Source of the DNA: CAVPWP01 sp963709395
GTDB taxonomy: Bacteria > Pseudomonadota > Alphaproteobacteria > Rhodobacterales > Rhodobacteraceae
Assembly (NCBI GenBank): GCA_963709395.1
Contig: CAVPWP010000012.1
Span: forward strand, 252,622 to 316,621
Direction: 5' to 3'
DNA: 64,000 nt
Shown here: piece by piece, positions 25,755 to 36,075 of the stretch
How positions within the stretch are numbered: the stretch's first letter is position 1
Layout: the number at the start of each line of letters is the position of its first letter
Made by a program: the position numbers and the translations under genes
Notes under the pieces: generated by a model
What the model saw: the letters and a program-made list of their open reading frames with translations, nothing else
What the model was told of the DNA's origin: nothing
Database searches by the model: none

Positions 25755-26887
25755 GCCGCCGCCCCGACCTGACCGGTCGCAGCGAGCGGGCTGCGCCGCG
25801 TCCGGCCCGCAAAGCGCAGGATCAGCCAGGCCGCGAGAAACCCCGACACTGGGGCCAGATAGACCAGTGGAAGAAACGCCGCGTCCGTCCGAGCCGGACC
25901 CGACGCGGCGTTATCGATCAGCTGGATCACAACCAGCGCCAGGATCGCACCGAAGATCTGGCGCCACATGCCGAAGCGGCTGAACCCGCCGATCATGAGA
26001 ACCGCGAAGCCCAGAAGCGGGGCCTGGGCCGCAATCAGGGCCTGGGTGATGCGCTCGTGGCCTTCGAAGCGCATCGCTTCGGCGGTCCGACCGGTTTCCT
26101 CGACCAGTGCTTCGGTCGGAGACAGAAGCTCGACCGTCGACAGCTCTTCCACCCGGCGACGGTCGGCCGAGGGCAGCGGCACCAGCGCGCCGATGTCGTA
26201 GACGAAGTCGTCGAACCGCGTCATGGCAAGCTGGCGCGTTTCGGTGTTCAACGTCTGCGCCATGCCGTTGAACAGCAGGATCTTGGGAGAGCCGGCATCG
26301 CGCACGATGAGGGCGGCGCGCGCGGTGTAGGTGATTTGCCGCGCCGGGTTGCGGCTGTCGTCGATGAAGATGTTGCGCAACTCGCCTTCGGGCGAGATCT
26401 CGCGGATGTAGAAGGTCAACCCGGCCACCGGATGCACGAACGTGCCCTCGGTCAGCAGCCGGGCGGTCACGTTCTCGCTGATCTCGACGCTCTTGTCGGC
26501 CAGCCTCCCAAGGCTTGCCGGGACCAGCACATGGGTCAGGATCGAAACGCAGAGAGCGACGAAGAGGCCGAAATAAAGCGCGGGCCGGGCCAGGCGGGAC
26601 GGGCTGTAACCGGTCGCCCGAACGACGACGAGTTCGCTGTCCGATTGCAGCCGGTTGGTGACGTAGAGCACCGAGGCGAAGGCCGCCACCGGCAGTACGA
26701 TGCGGATCACGTTGGGCAGGGTCAGTGTGGTGAATTCCAGGAACACCATCGCCGACTGGCCGCTGGCGATGAGCTGGTCGAACAGCGCCACCGCGCGGTT
26801 CACCCAGTAGACCAGCACCAGCACCAGGGCGAAAAAGCCGAAATGCGTGAGGAACTGCGACAGGAGATATCTGTCGAATCTGGCCAC
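25751..26887 (-). CDS. lptF: LPS export ABC transporter permease LptF
   Basis: Partner permease of LptG. The 378-residue protein opens with ARFDRYLLSQFLTHFGFFALVLVLVYWVNRAVALFD (residues 2-37), then TLTLPNVIRIVLPVAAFASVLYVTNRLQSDSELVVVRATGYS with the coupling helix. A periplasmic beta-jellyroll domain and three C-terminal helices follow. First gene of the lptF-lptG-lptD-surA-pdxA transcription unit; the divergent pepA gene begins 149 bases away, so the promoter should lie in 26888-27036. Confidence 0.95.
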   Translation of the reverse strand: MARFDRYLLSQFLTHFGFFALVLVLVYWVNRAVALFDQLIASGQSAMVFLEFTTLTLPNVIRIVLPVAAFASVLYVTNRLQSDSELVVVRATGYSPSRLARPALYFGLFVALCVSILTHVLVPASLGRLADKSVEISENVTARLLTEGTFVHPVAGLTFYIREISPEGELRNIFIDDSRNPARQITYTARAALIVRDAGSPKILLFNGMAQTLNTETRQLAMTRFDDFVYDIGALVPLPSADRRRVEELSTVELLSPTEALVEETGRTAEAMRFEGHERITQALIAAQAPLLGFAVLMIGGFSRFGMWRQIFGAILALVVIQLIDNAASGPARTDAAFLPLVYLAPVSGFLAAWLILRFAGRTRRSPLAATGQVGAAA

Positions 26888-27036
26888 GCTGCTCTTTGCC
26901 CCTGCTCGCCGTTTCTGATCGCGGTTTCCTGTTCCGGACCCTAGCCCAAGGCGCGAACGGCGGAAACTCCCTTCTGGTCAAGGCGGGGACTGGGGGCTAG
27001 GTATTGCCGAAACATCCTGACATCACGAGGCCCCCC

Positions 27037-28530
<1,494 letters not shown>

Positions 28531-28576
28531 TCCGGGAAGCGGGTCGAGGGGCGGTTCGAGGGGCGGTTCGGGGCCG

Positions 28577-29038
28577 ATGGGGGCTGCATATTTCTATCAC
28601 CTGACGCGCTCGACGCTGGAGGAGACGCTTCCGACGCTTCTGGAAAAGGCGCGCGGCGCAGGCTGGCGGGTGGCCGTCCGGGGCACGGACGCAGCAAGGC
28701 TCGACTGGCTCGACGGACGGCTCTGGATGGGCGACGGGTTCCTGCCGCACGGGCGTGCGGGCGGGCCGCACGATGCCGATCAGCCGGTTCTGCTGACCAC
28801 CACAGCGCAAGCCGCCAACGCCCCGGCTTGCGTCATGTCCATCGACGGGGCCGAGGTGACGCCGGACGAGGTGACCGCGCTTGAACGGGTCTGCATCCTC
28901 TTCGATGGCGGCGACGAGGCGGCGCTTGCAGTGGCGCGCGGCCAGTGGAAGGCGCTGACCGCGGCGGGCTGCACCGCGGTCTACTGGAGCCAGGAAAGCG
29001 GATCCTGGGCGAAGAAGTCGGAAAGCGGCGGCGCCTGA
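28577..29038 (+). CDS. holC: DNA polymerase III chi subunit
   Basis: A clamp-loader accessory subunit that links the replisome to SSB. The 153-residue protein starts MGAAYFYHLTRSTLEETLPTLLEKARGAGWRVAV and includes RLDWLDGRLWMGDGFLPHG and the late RVCILFDGGDEAALAVARGQWKALTAAGCTAVYWSQ segment (residues 103-140), which together define chi. A poorly conserved tail follows. Located directly after pepA. Convergent with the retropepsin gene 51 bases on. Confidence 0.92.
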   Translation: MGAAYFYHLTRSTLEETLPTLLEKARGAGWRVAVRGTDAARLDWLDGRLWMGDGFLPHGRAGGPHDADQPVLLTTTAQAANAPACVMSIDGAEVTPDEVTALERVCILFDGGDEAALAVARGQWKALTAAGCTAVYWSQESGSWAKKSESGGA

Positions 29039-29089
29039 GGCGCGGGTTTCGCGCTGCCGCGCGAGGATATTTGACCCAAGAAGAATGGG

Positions 29090-29671
29090 CTATCGTTCGA
29101 GGATCAGCGTCCCGTCCGCGATCTCGATCCGGCTGAAACGCTGAAGATAGGTCATTCCCAGCAGCGAGCCGGGCATTTCGCCCTCGTTGACCGACACGGG
29201 CACGTCGCGGTCGGTGACCGGGCCGAGCGAGACCTCGTTCACCCGGGCGCGGGCGGTGCGGACCTGGCCGTTGGCGGTCATGGCGATGCCGCTGTAGGCC
29301 AGTGCCGACGGGTCTAGACCGGCGCGGGCGGCATCCTCGCGCGTCAGCACGATGTCGCTGGCGCCGGTGTCGACGACAAAACGCACAGGCGCGCCGTTCA
29401 GACCCAGGGTCAGGTAGTAATGCCCGTCGAAGGCGCGCGGCACCTCGATCCGGCCGCCATCGGCCACGACCAGCTGGCGCGGCACGAGGTCGGTGCGCAC
29501 ATCGTTCCAAAGGCCGTATCCGGCGATCACACCAAGGAAGATCAGCCCCCAGGCCAGCGCCGTGCGAAGCGTACGTCCAAGCGAGCCGCGGCCCTCGGCG
29601 ATCAGCCATCCGCCCACGGCGACGCCGAGCAGCACGAGGTAGGCGAGACGCGGGATATCGTTGCTGTCCAT
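29090..29671 (-). CDS. TIGR02281-type membrane-anchored retropepsin-like aspartic protease
   Basis: A 193-residue protein with two N-terminal hydrophobic helices (RLAYLVLLGVAVGGWLIAEG and AWGLIFLGVIAGYGLW) and a periplasmic single-lobed aspartic protease domain. The active-site DTG is at residues 101-103 (FVVDTGASDIVLT), followed by ALAYSGIAMTANGQVRTA and the ending SLLGMTYLQRFSRIEIADGTLIL, typical of the clan AA family found across alphaproteobacteria. It should work as a dimer. The physiological substrate is unknown. Confidence 0.87.
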   Translation of the reverse strand: MDSNDIPRLAYLVLLGVAVGGWLIAEGRGSLGRTLRTALAWGLIFLGVIAGYGLWNDVRTDLVPRQLVVADGGRIEVPRAFDGHYYLTLGLNGAPVRFVVDTGASDIVLTREDAARAGLDPSALAYSGIAMTANGQVRTARARVNEVSLGPVTDRDVPVSVNEGEMPGSLLGMTYLQRFSRIEIADGTLILER

Positions 29672-29709
29672 GACCTTCAGATAAGGGCAGGGGCGGTGCG
29701 GGAAAAGGG

Positions 29710-30333
29710 TCAGCCGGCGGCCAGCCCGAAGTCGCGCAGCCCATCAAGGACGAATTGCACCGAGAGTGCGGCCAGAAGCATCCCCAGAAGCCGGGTGACG
29801 ACGTTGATGCCGGTGGGGCCAAGCGCGCGTTCGATCACGCCGGCGGCCAGGAAGAAGACGAAGGTCACGACCAGCACCGCCGCCATCACGCCGTGCACGG
29901 CGGCGATCCAGCCCCAGTCCCCCGGCGATTGCCCGGTCAGAAGGATCATCGTGGCCAGCGCACCGGGCCCTGCGATCAGCGGCGTGGCCAGCGGAAAGAC
30001 CGACGGGTCATCGACATGGGCGGCCTGGTCGCCGCGCCGCTTGGTGCGGCGTTCGAAGAGCATGTCGAGCGCGGTGAGAAACAGAAGGATGCCGCCCGCG
30101 ATGCGGAACGCCGGCATCGAGATGCCGACGAAACCCAGAAGCGCCTCGCCCAGAAGCCCGAAGAGCGTCAGGAGCACGGCCCCGATCAGCGTGGCGCGGA
30201 TCGCGATGCCGCGCCGGTGCTCCGGCGTCATGCCCTGCGTCAGCGCCACGAAGAGCGGCGCAAGGCCGATCGGGTCGATGATCACGAAGAGCGTGACGAA
30301 GGCGGTGATGTAGGGGGCGAGATCGGCAGCCAT
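29710..30333 (-). CDS. MarC-family inner-membrane protein
   Basis: A 207-residue, six-helix membrane protein. The YITAFVTLFVIIDPIGLAPLFVALT opening with its IDPIG motif and the internal PLATPLIAGPGALATMILL repeat-like segment are diagnostic of the MarC/UPF0056 family. Family function is not established; early links to multidrug resistance were not confirmed. It is followed upstream on the same strand, after 134 bases, by the ABC-F gene. Confidence 0.92.
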   Translation of the reverse strand: MAADLAPYITAFVTLFVIIDPIGLAPLFVALTQGMTPEHRRGIAIRATLIGAVLLTLFGLLGEALLGFVGISMPAFRIAGGILLFLTALDMLFERRTKRRGDQAAHVDDPSVFPLATPLIAGPGALATMILLTGQSPGDWGWIAAVHGVMAAVLVVTFVFFLAAGVIERALGPTGINVVTRLLGMLLAALSVQFVLDGLRDFGLAAG

Positions 30334-30467
30334 GAAGGCCAGAATGCAGGTTTGCGGAGGTCGGGCAAGACGTCAGTGCGAGGCCCGGCCCAGGATCGTC
30401 GACTGACGGCTCCATTTCGCACCACCGGGTGTCCCCAAGGCTCTGTGCGGGTGGCCGCTCCGGCCCG

Positions 30468-32333
30468 TCATGCCGCCGTTTCCACCCGGTCGAGCCGCTC
30501 GACGGCGGCCATCCACAGCGCCTCGGCGCGGTCGAGCCCTTCCATCACCTCGGCGTATTTCTTTTGCCAGACCTCGGTCTCGCCGATGCGCTCGGGCTCG
30601 TACATGGCGGGATCGGCGAGCTTTTTCGCCAGTTTCTCGCGCATCGCCTCGATCTTGGCGACCCGCGCCTCGCAGACGGCGACCTCGGCGCGCAGCGCCT
30701 TGATCTGGTCGCGGCTGACGGGTTTCGCCTTGGGTTTCTCGCCGCGTCCCGTGCCGTTCTCGGCCGTCTGCACGGGCGGGTCGAGCAGCATGCGCCGGTA
30801 ATCCTCGAGATCGCCCTCGTAGGGCGTCACCCTTCCGTCCTTGACCAGCCACAGCCGGTCGGCCACCAGCGACAGAAGGTGCATGTCGTGGCTGACGATC
30901 ACGACCGCGCCGGAATAGGCGGTCAGCGCCTCGACCAGCGCCTCGCGGCTTTCCATGTCGAGGTGGTTGGTCGGCTCGTCGAGGATCAGCAGATGCGGCG
31001 CGTCGAGCGTGGCCAGCAGAAGCGACAGCCGCGCCTTCTGCCCGCCCGAGAGCCGCCCGGCCACGGTGTCGGCCTGCGCCGCCCCGATGCCGAAGCCCGC
31101 AAGCCGTGCGCGCAGCTTGGCCGGCGTCTCGTCCGGCCGCATCCGCCGGATGTGGTCAAGCGGGGTCTCGTCGGCGTGCAACTCGTCCAGCTGGTGCTGG
31201 GCGAAATAGCCGATGCGCAGCTTCGAGGCCCGGGTGACGCGCCCGCCCATGGCATGAAGCTTGGCCGATATCAGCTTGGAAAGCGTTGATTTTCCTTCGC
31301 CGTTCCGTCCCAGAAGGGCGATCCGGTCGTCCTGGTCGATGCGCAGGTCGAGCTTTTTCAGAACGGGCGTGTCGCCATAGCCGACGCTGGCGCTTTCCAT
31401 CGCGACGATGGGGGGCGACAGTTCCTCGGGCTGGGGAAAGGAAAACGCGCGCAGCGCGGCCTCGGCCGGGGTCGAGATCGGCTTGAGCTTGGCGATCATC
31501 TTGAGCCGCGATTGCGCCTGCACGGCCTTCGAGGCCTTGGCGCGGAAGCGGTCGACGAAGCTTTGCAGATGCTCGCGGCGCATGTCCTGCTTGCGGCGTT
31601 CGGACTCGGCCACGGCAAGGCGCGCGGCGCGGGTTTCCGCGAAGCGGTCATAGGGGCCCTGGTAGAGGGTCAGCTTGCGGTCCTCGAGGTGCAGGATCGA
31701 GGTGACCGCGCGGTTCAGCAGCCCACGGTCGTGGCTGATGATCAGCACGGTGTGCGGATAGCGCGTGAGGTAGCTTTCGAGCCAGAGAGCGCCTTCGAGA
31801 TCGAGGTAGTTCGTCGGCTCGTCGAGCAGCAGAAGGTCGGGCTGGGCGAAAAGGACGCCGGCCAGCGCCACGCGCATCCGCCAGCCGCCCGAGAAGGCGC
31901 TGCAGGGCATCTGCTGTTCGGCCTCGGTGAAGCCCAGGCCCTTGAGGATCGTCGCGGCGCGGCCCTCGGCCGACCAGGCGTCGATATCGGCCAGGCGCGT
32001 CTGCACGTCGGCGATGCGGCCGGGGTCGGTCGCGGTCTCGGCCTCGGCCAGAAGGGCCGCGCGTTCGGTGTCGGCGGCGAGCACCGTGTCGAGGAGCGAG
32101 GTCTCCGAGGCCGGCACTTCCTGTGCCACGCCGCCGATCCGCGCGCGCGAGGGCAGCGAGATGCTGCCGCCCTCCAGCACCAGTTCGCCCCGGATCAGCC
32201 GGAAGAGGGTGGTCTTGCCGGTGCCGTTGCGGCCGACAAGGCCGACCTTGTGGCCGGTCGGAATCGTGGCCGAGGCGCCGTCGAACAACGGGCGGCCTTC
32301 GACCGAATAGCGGATGTCATCGACGCGCAGCAT
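30468..32333 (-). CDS. ABC-F family ATPase (ribosome-associated, Uup/YheS-like)
   Basis: A soluble tandem ABC protein of about 621 residues without membrane helices. Both cassettes are complete: Walker A GLVGRNGTGKTTLFRL and ALLGRNGEGKSTLSKL, signatures FSGGWRMRVALA and LSGGQKARLSLLLA, and Walker B LLLLDEPTNYLDLE and LLILDEPTNHLDME. The ARAARLAVAESERRKQ linker between cassettes fits the ABC-F P-site tRNA-interaction motif, and the C-terminus forms a coiled coil (ALRAEVAVCEARVAKIEAMREKLAKKL). ABC-F proteins act on the ribosome to resolve stalls; paralogue assignment is uncertain. The start at 32333 (MLRVDDIRY) is family-like. Confidence 0.94.
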   Translation of the reverse strand: MLRVDDIRYSVEGRPLFDGASATIPTGHKVGLVGRNGTGKTTLFRLIRGELVLEGGSISLPSRARIGGVAQEVPASETSLLDTVLAADTERAALLAEAETATDPGRIADVQTRLADIDAWSAEGRAATILKGLGFTEAEQQMPCSAFSGGWRMRVALAGVLFAQPDLLLLDEPTNYLDLEGALWLESYLTRYPHTVLIISHDRGLLNRAVTSILHLEDRKLTLYQGPYDRFAETRAARLAVAESERRKQDMRREHLQSFVDRFRAKASKAVQAQSRLKMIAKLKPISTPAEAALRAFSFPQPEELSPPIVAMESASVGYGDTPVLKKLDLRIDQDDRIALLGRNGEGKSTLSKLISAKLHAMGGRVTRASKLRIGYFAQHQLDELHADETPLDHIRRMRPDETPAKLRARLAGFGIGAAQADTVAGRLSGGQKARLSLLLATLDAPHLLILDEPTNHLDMESREALVEALTAYSGAVVIVSHDMHLLSLVADRLWLVKDGRVTPYEGDLEDYRRMLLDPPVQTAENGTGRGEKPKAKPVSRDQIKALRAEVAVCEARVAKIEAMREKLAKKLADPAMYEPERIGETEVWQKKYAEVMEGLDRAEALWMAAVERLDRVETAA

Positions 32334-32488
32334 GGGCGGTGGCTTAGCCCATTGGCGGGGGCTGCGGAAGGGGGGCGGCAAAGGTGTTCTTCGCAGGCTT
32401 TCCATCGCCTTTGACCCGTGTTAGGCGAAGCCCGGACAGCGGCGGCGGGCATCGTGCGCGCCGCCTTCGCATGAAGAGGCACGACGAC

Positions 32489-32911
32489 ATGGCGACCGAA
32501 CGCACGCTTTCGATCATCAAACCCGACGCGACGACGCGCAACCTGACCGGCAAGATCAACGCCAAGTTCGAGGAGGCGGGTCTGCGCATCGTGGCGCAAA
32601 AGCGCGTCCACCTGACCAAGGCGCAGGCGGGCAAGTTCTACGAGGTGCACAAGGACCGTCCGTTCTATGACGAGCTGTGCGACTTCATGGCCTCGGCCCC
32701 GGTCGTGGTGCAGGTTCTCGAGGGCGAGGGCGCCATCGCGAAGAACCGCGAAGTGATGGGGGCGACCAACCCCGCAGATGCCGCCCCCGGGACGATCCGC
32801 GCCGAATTCGCCGAAAGCGTCGGCGAGAACTCGGTCCACGGCTCGGACGCCCCCGAGACGGCAGCGCAGGAAATCGCCTACTTCTTCGCGGGTCTCGAAA
32901 TCGTCGGCTAA
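32489..32911 (+). CDS. ndk: Nucleoside diphosphate kinase
   Basis: Transfers the gamma-phosphate of ATP to NDPs through a phosphohistidine, balancing NTP pools. The 140-residue protein begins MATERTLSIIKPDATTRNL, includes FYEVHKDRPFYDEL and has the catalytic His at residue 117 within ENSVHGSDA, the family signature. Length and all motifs are typical. Divergent from the ABC-F gene and followed by an intrinsic terminator. Confidence 0.97.
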   Translation: MATERTLSIIKPDATTRNLTGKINAKFEEAGLRIVAQKRVHLTKAQAGKFYEVHKDRPFYDELCDFMASAPVVVQVLEGEGAIAKNREVMGATNPADAAPGTIRAEFAESVGENSVHGSDAPETAAQEIAYFFAGLEIVG

Positions 32912-32943
32912 CGCCTTCGTTGCAGACAACGTGTTCAGCGGCG

Positions 32944-32968
32944 CGCCGGTCCACTGGGCCGGCGTTTT
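32944..32968 (+). terminator. Intrinsic terminator downstream of ndk
   Basis: CGCCGGTCC-ACT-GGGCCGGCG forms a nine-base-pair stem (one G-T pair) with a three-base loop, followed by TTTT at 32965-32968. It lies 33 bases after the ndk stop, well placed for Rho-independent termination. Confidence 0.8.
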
Positions 32969-33321
32969 GCGTTTCACCACGGGCTTTCGCCGCGCCCGCC
33001 GATCGGTTCGCGCGGATCGACTACGACCGGCGGATCTGGTTTCCGGACCTGTAACGGCTCAGTGCGCCAATGGCTGCTTCGAACGCGATCCAACACTGGC
33101 GCAAAACGAAGCAATGACCGGGATGCGAACTTTCCTGGCATTGCCCAAAGCAGCATCAATCCGCGTTGCGGGCCCAGATCCCACCTTTGCCGTAGCTTCG
33201 GCCGAGGTCCCGGCCCCCTGGCCAGCGAAGAGACGTTCCTTTCTGTGGCGGCACCGTCCGCTCAGTCCGAGTAGCCGGGCTCAATGCATGGAGCCCGGCT
33301 ACTCGCCGAATTGACCTCCGA
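32969..33321. other. Non-coding stretch between ndk and the DUF1254 gene
   Basis: About 350 bases without a convincing gene. Short open frames here lack SD sequences and recognisable protein features. The only clear structure is the long palindrome at 33269-33304. The remainder looks like decayed accessory sequence. Confidence 0.5.
33269..33304. repeat. 36-bp near-perfect palindrome
   Basis: GAGTAGCCGGGCTC (33269-33282) and its exact reverse complement (33291-33304) flank the eight-base spacer AATGCATG, whose core ATGCAT is itself palindromic. The stem is 14 perfect base pairs. It lies 17 bases beyond the stop of the minus-strand DUF1254 gene. It could terminate that transcript (no T-run is present) or be a protein-binding or recombination site. 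Confidence 0.8.
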
Positions 33322-34836
33322 CTACTGCCGAACCAGCTCGATTTCGCCGGGCCGCCAGGTCTGGTTGAACCAGGGCTCAAGCGGGCCATAGAGACGCAGG
33401 ATCATGAACCAGCCCTTATCGGGGATGGTCTGCACCCAGTTGTTCTCCATGCCCTCCGGGGCTTCTGGTCCGAAGTACACATCGACGGACCCGTCGTCGT
33501 TCACCTTGACGTCCTTGTCCTGGCTGCTGACGCTCGGGAACTGCTGGTCAGTCTGAAGCATCGAGCGCGTTTGCGTGTCGTAGACGATGGCCGACCAGAA
33601 CCGTTTGGCCGGAATGTCCTTGGGCAGCGTCAGCTTGTAGGTCTTGCCGCCGTCAAACGGGTTGCCGTCCGCGTCGAGCGCCGTCCAGGGGTATTGCGAC
33701 CCTTCGCCGACCATCTCCTCGGCCATCGCCGGCGTCACGCCGGTCGCGAGGAAATAGAAGAAGGTCGCGCCGTCGAGGTTGGCCACGCCCGGCGAGACCT
33801 CGAACTTGTAGCCGCCGAAGAAGGGCTTGCGCCAGTAGCCGTCCGGATAGATGTAGCCGTCCCGCTGGCGCATCCGGTAGCCGAGCGTGCGGGCCGTGGT
33901 CGCCCCGATGTTCGCGGCGTCGGTCAGGATCTTCTTCATACGCTCATCCGGCGCGAAGGGCTTGCCCTTCTCGATACCGATGGAGGCGAAGAGTCCCAGT
34001 GTCGTCGGATCGGAGCCCGTGGGCGGCTCCTCCTGGATCGCCTGGTTCAGAAGCTCCCAGAAGGAATAGTCCTGCGGCGCCACGAAGTTCGAAGGCTTGC
34101 CCGAGAGATCGACATAGGTCATCTCGGCCGTGCTCGGGTCAGAGCCGAGCGGGTAGATCTTCAGCGTCTCCTTGACCTTGTCCACCCCGGGCTTGGGGTC
34201 GCCCTCGGCGTCCAGGAACGACCGGAAGGGAAACCAGTTGCCGTAGGTCGTCGGGCGAACCACGAAATAGCCGTCCGGGATGTCGCCTGTGTAGTCCGGG
34301 GGAAGGATCAGGTACTTGCCGCCCTTGCCCTTGTCCGGCCCCGTAATCCCGACATCTTCGACCCAGCGATACCACATGTCGTCGATCAGCCCGAGGATGT
34401 CGGGCGGGCTTTCCAGCACCAGCGGCCCGTCGGTCGTGTCCAGCCAGATGAAGCTGTAAACGACGTTGTCGTTCGCGGTCAGCTCGACGGTCTTCGAATC
34501 CACCAGGTTTTCCCAGATCACGTTGGTGGTGTTGACCGGGCCGTATGTCTTGAGCGTGTTTCGCATCGACACCTGGTTCACGATCGGAATGCCAAGCAGA
34601 TACGCCTGCAGCGCCCGCGACCGGTCGAGGTTGTCGTAGATCTTGTCGGCCGACCACTCTGACGGAACGCCGTCATCGAGCTTCAGCAATCCGATCGAGG
34701 TCTCGAGCAACTCGGGGCTCGCGACGCCCGGAGCGATCTCCGTCGTCATCTTGTAGTCGTCGGCGGCCAACGGCGTGACCGCCGTTGCCGCGATCAGAAT
34801 GGTGGTTGCACAGAGAAAATGTCTGGTCCGTCGCAT
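33322..34836 (-). CDS. Exported DUF1254/DUF1214 domain protein
   Basis: A 504-residue protein with a signal peptide (RRTRHFLCATTILIAATAVTPLAA, cut near ADD). The DUF1254 domain occupies roughly residues 60-190 (RSRALQAYLLGIPIVNQVSMRNTLKTYGPVNTTNVIWE region). The DUF1214 domain covers about residues 350-490 (DGATFFYFLATGVTPAM, AKRFWSAIVYDTQTRSMLQTDQ, YFGPEAPEGMENNWVQTIPDKGWFMILRLYGP). Proteins of this architecture are periplasmic or cell-surface and of unproven function, often annotated only as hypothetical. An AraC-type regulator remnant lies 170 bases upstream, suggesting the gene once had a neighbouring activator. Confidence 0.87.
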   Translation of the reverse strand: MRRTRHFLCATTILIAATAVTPLAADDYKMTTEIAPGVASPELLETSIGLLKLDDGVPSEWSADKIYDNLDRSRALQAYLLGIPIVNQVSMRNTLKTYGPVNTTNVIWENLVDSKTVELTANDNVVYSFIWLDTTDGPLVLESPPDILGLIDDMWYRWVEDVGITGPDKGKGGKYLILPPDYTGDIPDGYFVVRPTTYGNWFPFRSFLDAEGDPKPGVDKVKETLKIYPLGSDPSTAEMTYVDLSGKPSNFVAPQDYSFWELLNQAIQEEPPTGSDPTTLGLFASIGIEKGKPFAPDERMKKILTDAANIGATTARTLGYRMRQRDGYIYPDGYWRKPFFGGYKFEVSPGVANLDGATFFYFLATGVTPAMAEEMVGEGSQYPWTALDADGNPFDGGKTYKLTLPKDIPAKRFWSAIVYDTQTRSMLQTDQQFPSVSSQDKDVKVNDDGSVDVYFGPEAPEGMENNWVQTIPDKGWFMILRLYGPLEPWFNQTWRPGEIELVRQ

Positions 34837-35008
34837 CTCTGGTCTCCTGGTTGCATTACTGGTGGTGTCGGAGAGGCCCCGAAGGGACGATTTCGCCGCC
34901 CGTCGCCGAACAAATTCCGAGGCGCGGACGTTGCTCCCTGGAGAACTGGAGCGCCTTGATATGGCTCAAGGACGAGCGCCCAACATAGATCGCGCGCCAG
35001 AAGTGTTG

Positions 35009-35110
35009 CTAGATGGATGAATCCGGTTTTCGATTGCGTCTGGCGAAGGCGGTCGGCGTCAGACCCGTCCAGCTGCGGAGCGCGTGGGTGAAGGCTTGAG
35101 AAGCGGCTGA
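35009..35110 (-). pseudogene. Remnant of an AraC-family regulator (C-terminal helix-turn-helix end)
   Basis: On the minus strand the frame ending at the stop 35009-35011 reads SQAFTHALRSWTGLTPTAFARR and a short basic tail. This matches the last recognition helix and the TGxTPxxFRR end of AraC/XylS regulators. One base out of phase just upstream, a DQAA segment recalls the preceding helix, so the remnant also appears frameshifted. No N-terminal domain remains; the adjoining DNA belongs to the TfoX-like gene. Its nearest gene is the DUF1254 protein. Confidence 0.5.
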
Positions 35111-35149
35111 CCGGGGCCGCCTGATCCCGCAGGGGCACCGGATCCGGCG

Positions 35150-35542
35150 TCAGCGCGGGTCCGGACGGGCGGGCCGCACGCCGATCTGGTCGAGGATGCG
35201 TTCAAGTGCTGCGCGGTCAGTGTCGTGATGCGTGGCCACCAGTCGGTCGAACCGGGCGCGCAGGGCAGCCTTCTCGGGGCCCTTGCAGTCGTTCCACGGA
35301 CGGCCCTGCAACCCCATCTCGATCACGTAGTAGGCGATGAAATGCGGGCGTGTGCCGGTTTCGAGCAGGCGCGCATAGGCCGCGTCGGTGCCGAGGGCCC
35401 GCAACTCCTGCGCCGTGCCGATCCCGGCGCGCGCAAGCTCGGCGGCCATGGCCGGACCGATGTTGCGGATCGCGGTGACAGGATCCGCAGACTCTGGGAT
35501 CGCAGACTCTGGGTCCGCAGGGTCGGAAGCATGCGCGTTCAT
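35150..35542 (-). CDS. TfoX/Sxy C-terminal domain protein
   Basis: A 130-residue protein. After an acidic DPADPESAIPESADP leader it has the helix-hairpin-helix-like TfoX C-terminal domain: VTAIRNIGPAMAAELARAGIGTAQELRALGTDAAYARLL, then HFIAYYVIEMGLQGRPWNDC. The domain is found alone in many alphaproteobacteria; full-length TfoX regulates competence, but stand-alone copies have no proven role. The leader is encoded by a 15-base tandem repeat (35481-35525), so its length may vary. Confidence 0.8.
   Translation of the reverse strand: MNAHASDPADPESAIPESADPVTAIRNIGPAMAAELARAGIGTAQELRALGTDAAYARLLETGTRPHFIAYYVIEMGLQGRPWNDCKGPEKAALRARFDRLVATHHDTDRAALERILDQIGVRPARPDPR
35481..35525. repeat. Three imperfect 15-bp tandem units inside the TfoX-like gene
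   Basis: GGATCCGCAGACTCT, GGGATCGCAGACTCT and GGGTCCGCAGGGTCG follow each other directly and encode the repeated Pro-Glu-Ser-Ala/Asp-Pro leader. The unit length keeps the frame. Confidence 0.7.
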
Positions 35543-35600
35543 GTGCGCAGTCTAACCTTGGCGCCCGGCGGCGGAAAGGCGGATCAGGGGCGCGCCGCGC

Positions 35601-35634
35601 AGATCAGATGCTGGCCCAGATCAGATGCTGGCCC
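35601..35634. repeat. Perfect 17-bp tandem duplication
   Basis: AGATCAGATGCTGGCCC occurs twice in direct succession. The duplication spans the stop of the small minus-strand gene that ends at 35621, so a copy-number change would alter that protein's C-terminus. Confidence 0.85.
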
Positions 35635-35770
35635 AGTCGCGGTAGCGCATCTGGCCGTCGGTCGTGTCGTCCTCTGCGTCGCGCTGCGCGGCGGGCAGGT
35701 CCCGCGGTGGCTGACGTTCGGCGTCAGGGCGCTGCGGCGCCTCTTTGCGGATGTCGTCCTTGCCGTCCAT
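35621..35770 (-). CDS. Small hydrophilic protein (49 residues), function unknown
   Basis: Starting at ATG 35770, with AAGGA nine bases upstream, the frame encodes MDGKDDIRKEAPQRPDAERQ and then a charged sequence ending MRYRDWASI. There are no hydrophobic segments or cysteines. The composition resembles short disordered stress-type proteins, but no family is recognised. The start is supported by the SD; the ORF remains open upstream as non-protein-like sequence. The C-terminus lies in a tandem duplication. Confidence 0.45.
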   Translation of the reverse strand: MDGKDDIRKEAPQRPDAERQPPRDLPAAQRDAEDDTTDGQMRYRDWASI

Positions 35771-36075
35771 TTCGTGTGTCCTTTCCGTGGGTGATGCCCC
35801 CGGGGAGTGAGGTCGGATGGCTTCGACCCCTGTGAAAGAGAGGATCACGCAACCGTGGTACGGACGTGGCGTCAGCGGCACGGTGACGTGACCATTTCGG
35901 GACGCGGCGGATAGCGAAACGGGCAGGGGTGGCGGATCGTCCCGTCAGGCTTTGCGCCTGGCCGGGCGGGGGTGGGACCCCGGCGCCCCTGCCGCGTCGC
36001 CGCTGCGGTCGCCGCCCCAATCCTGACAAGGTTCCCTGCGATAACGCGGGCTTATCAAACAGGAAGGGCCTGCAC

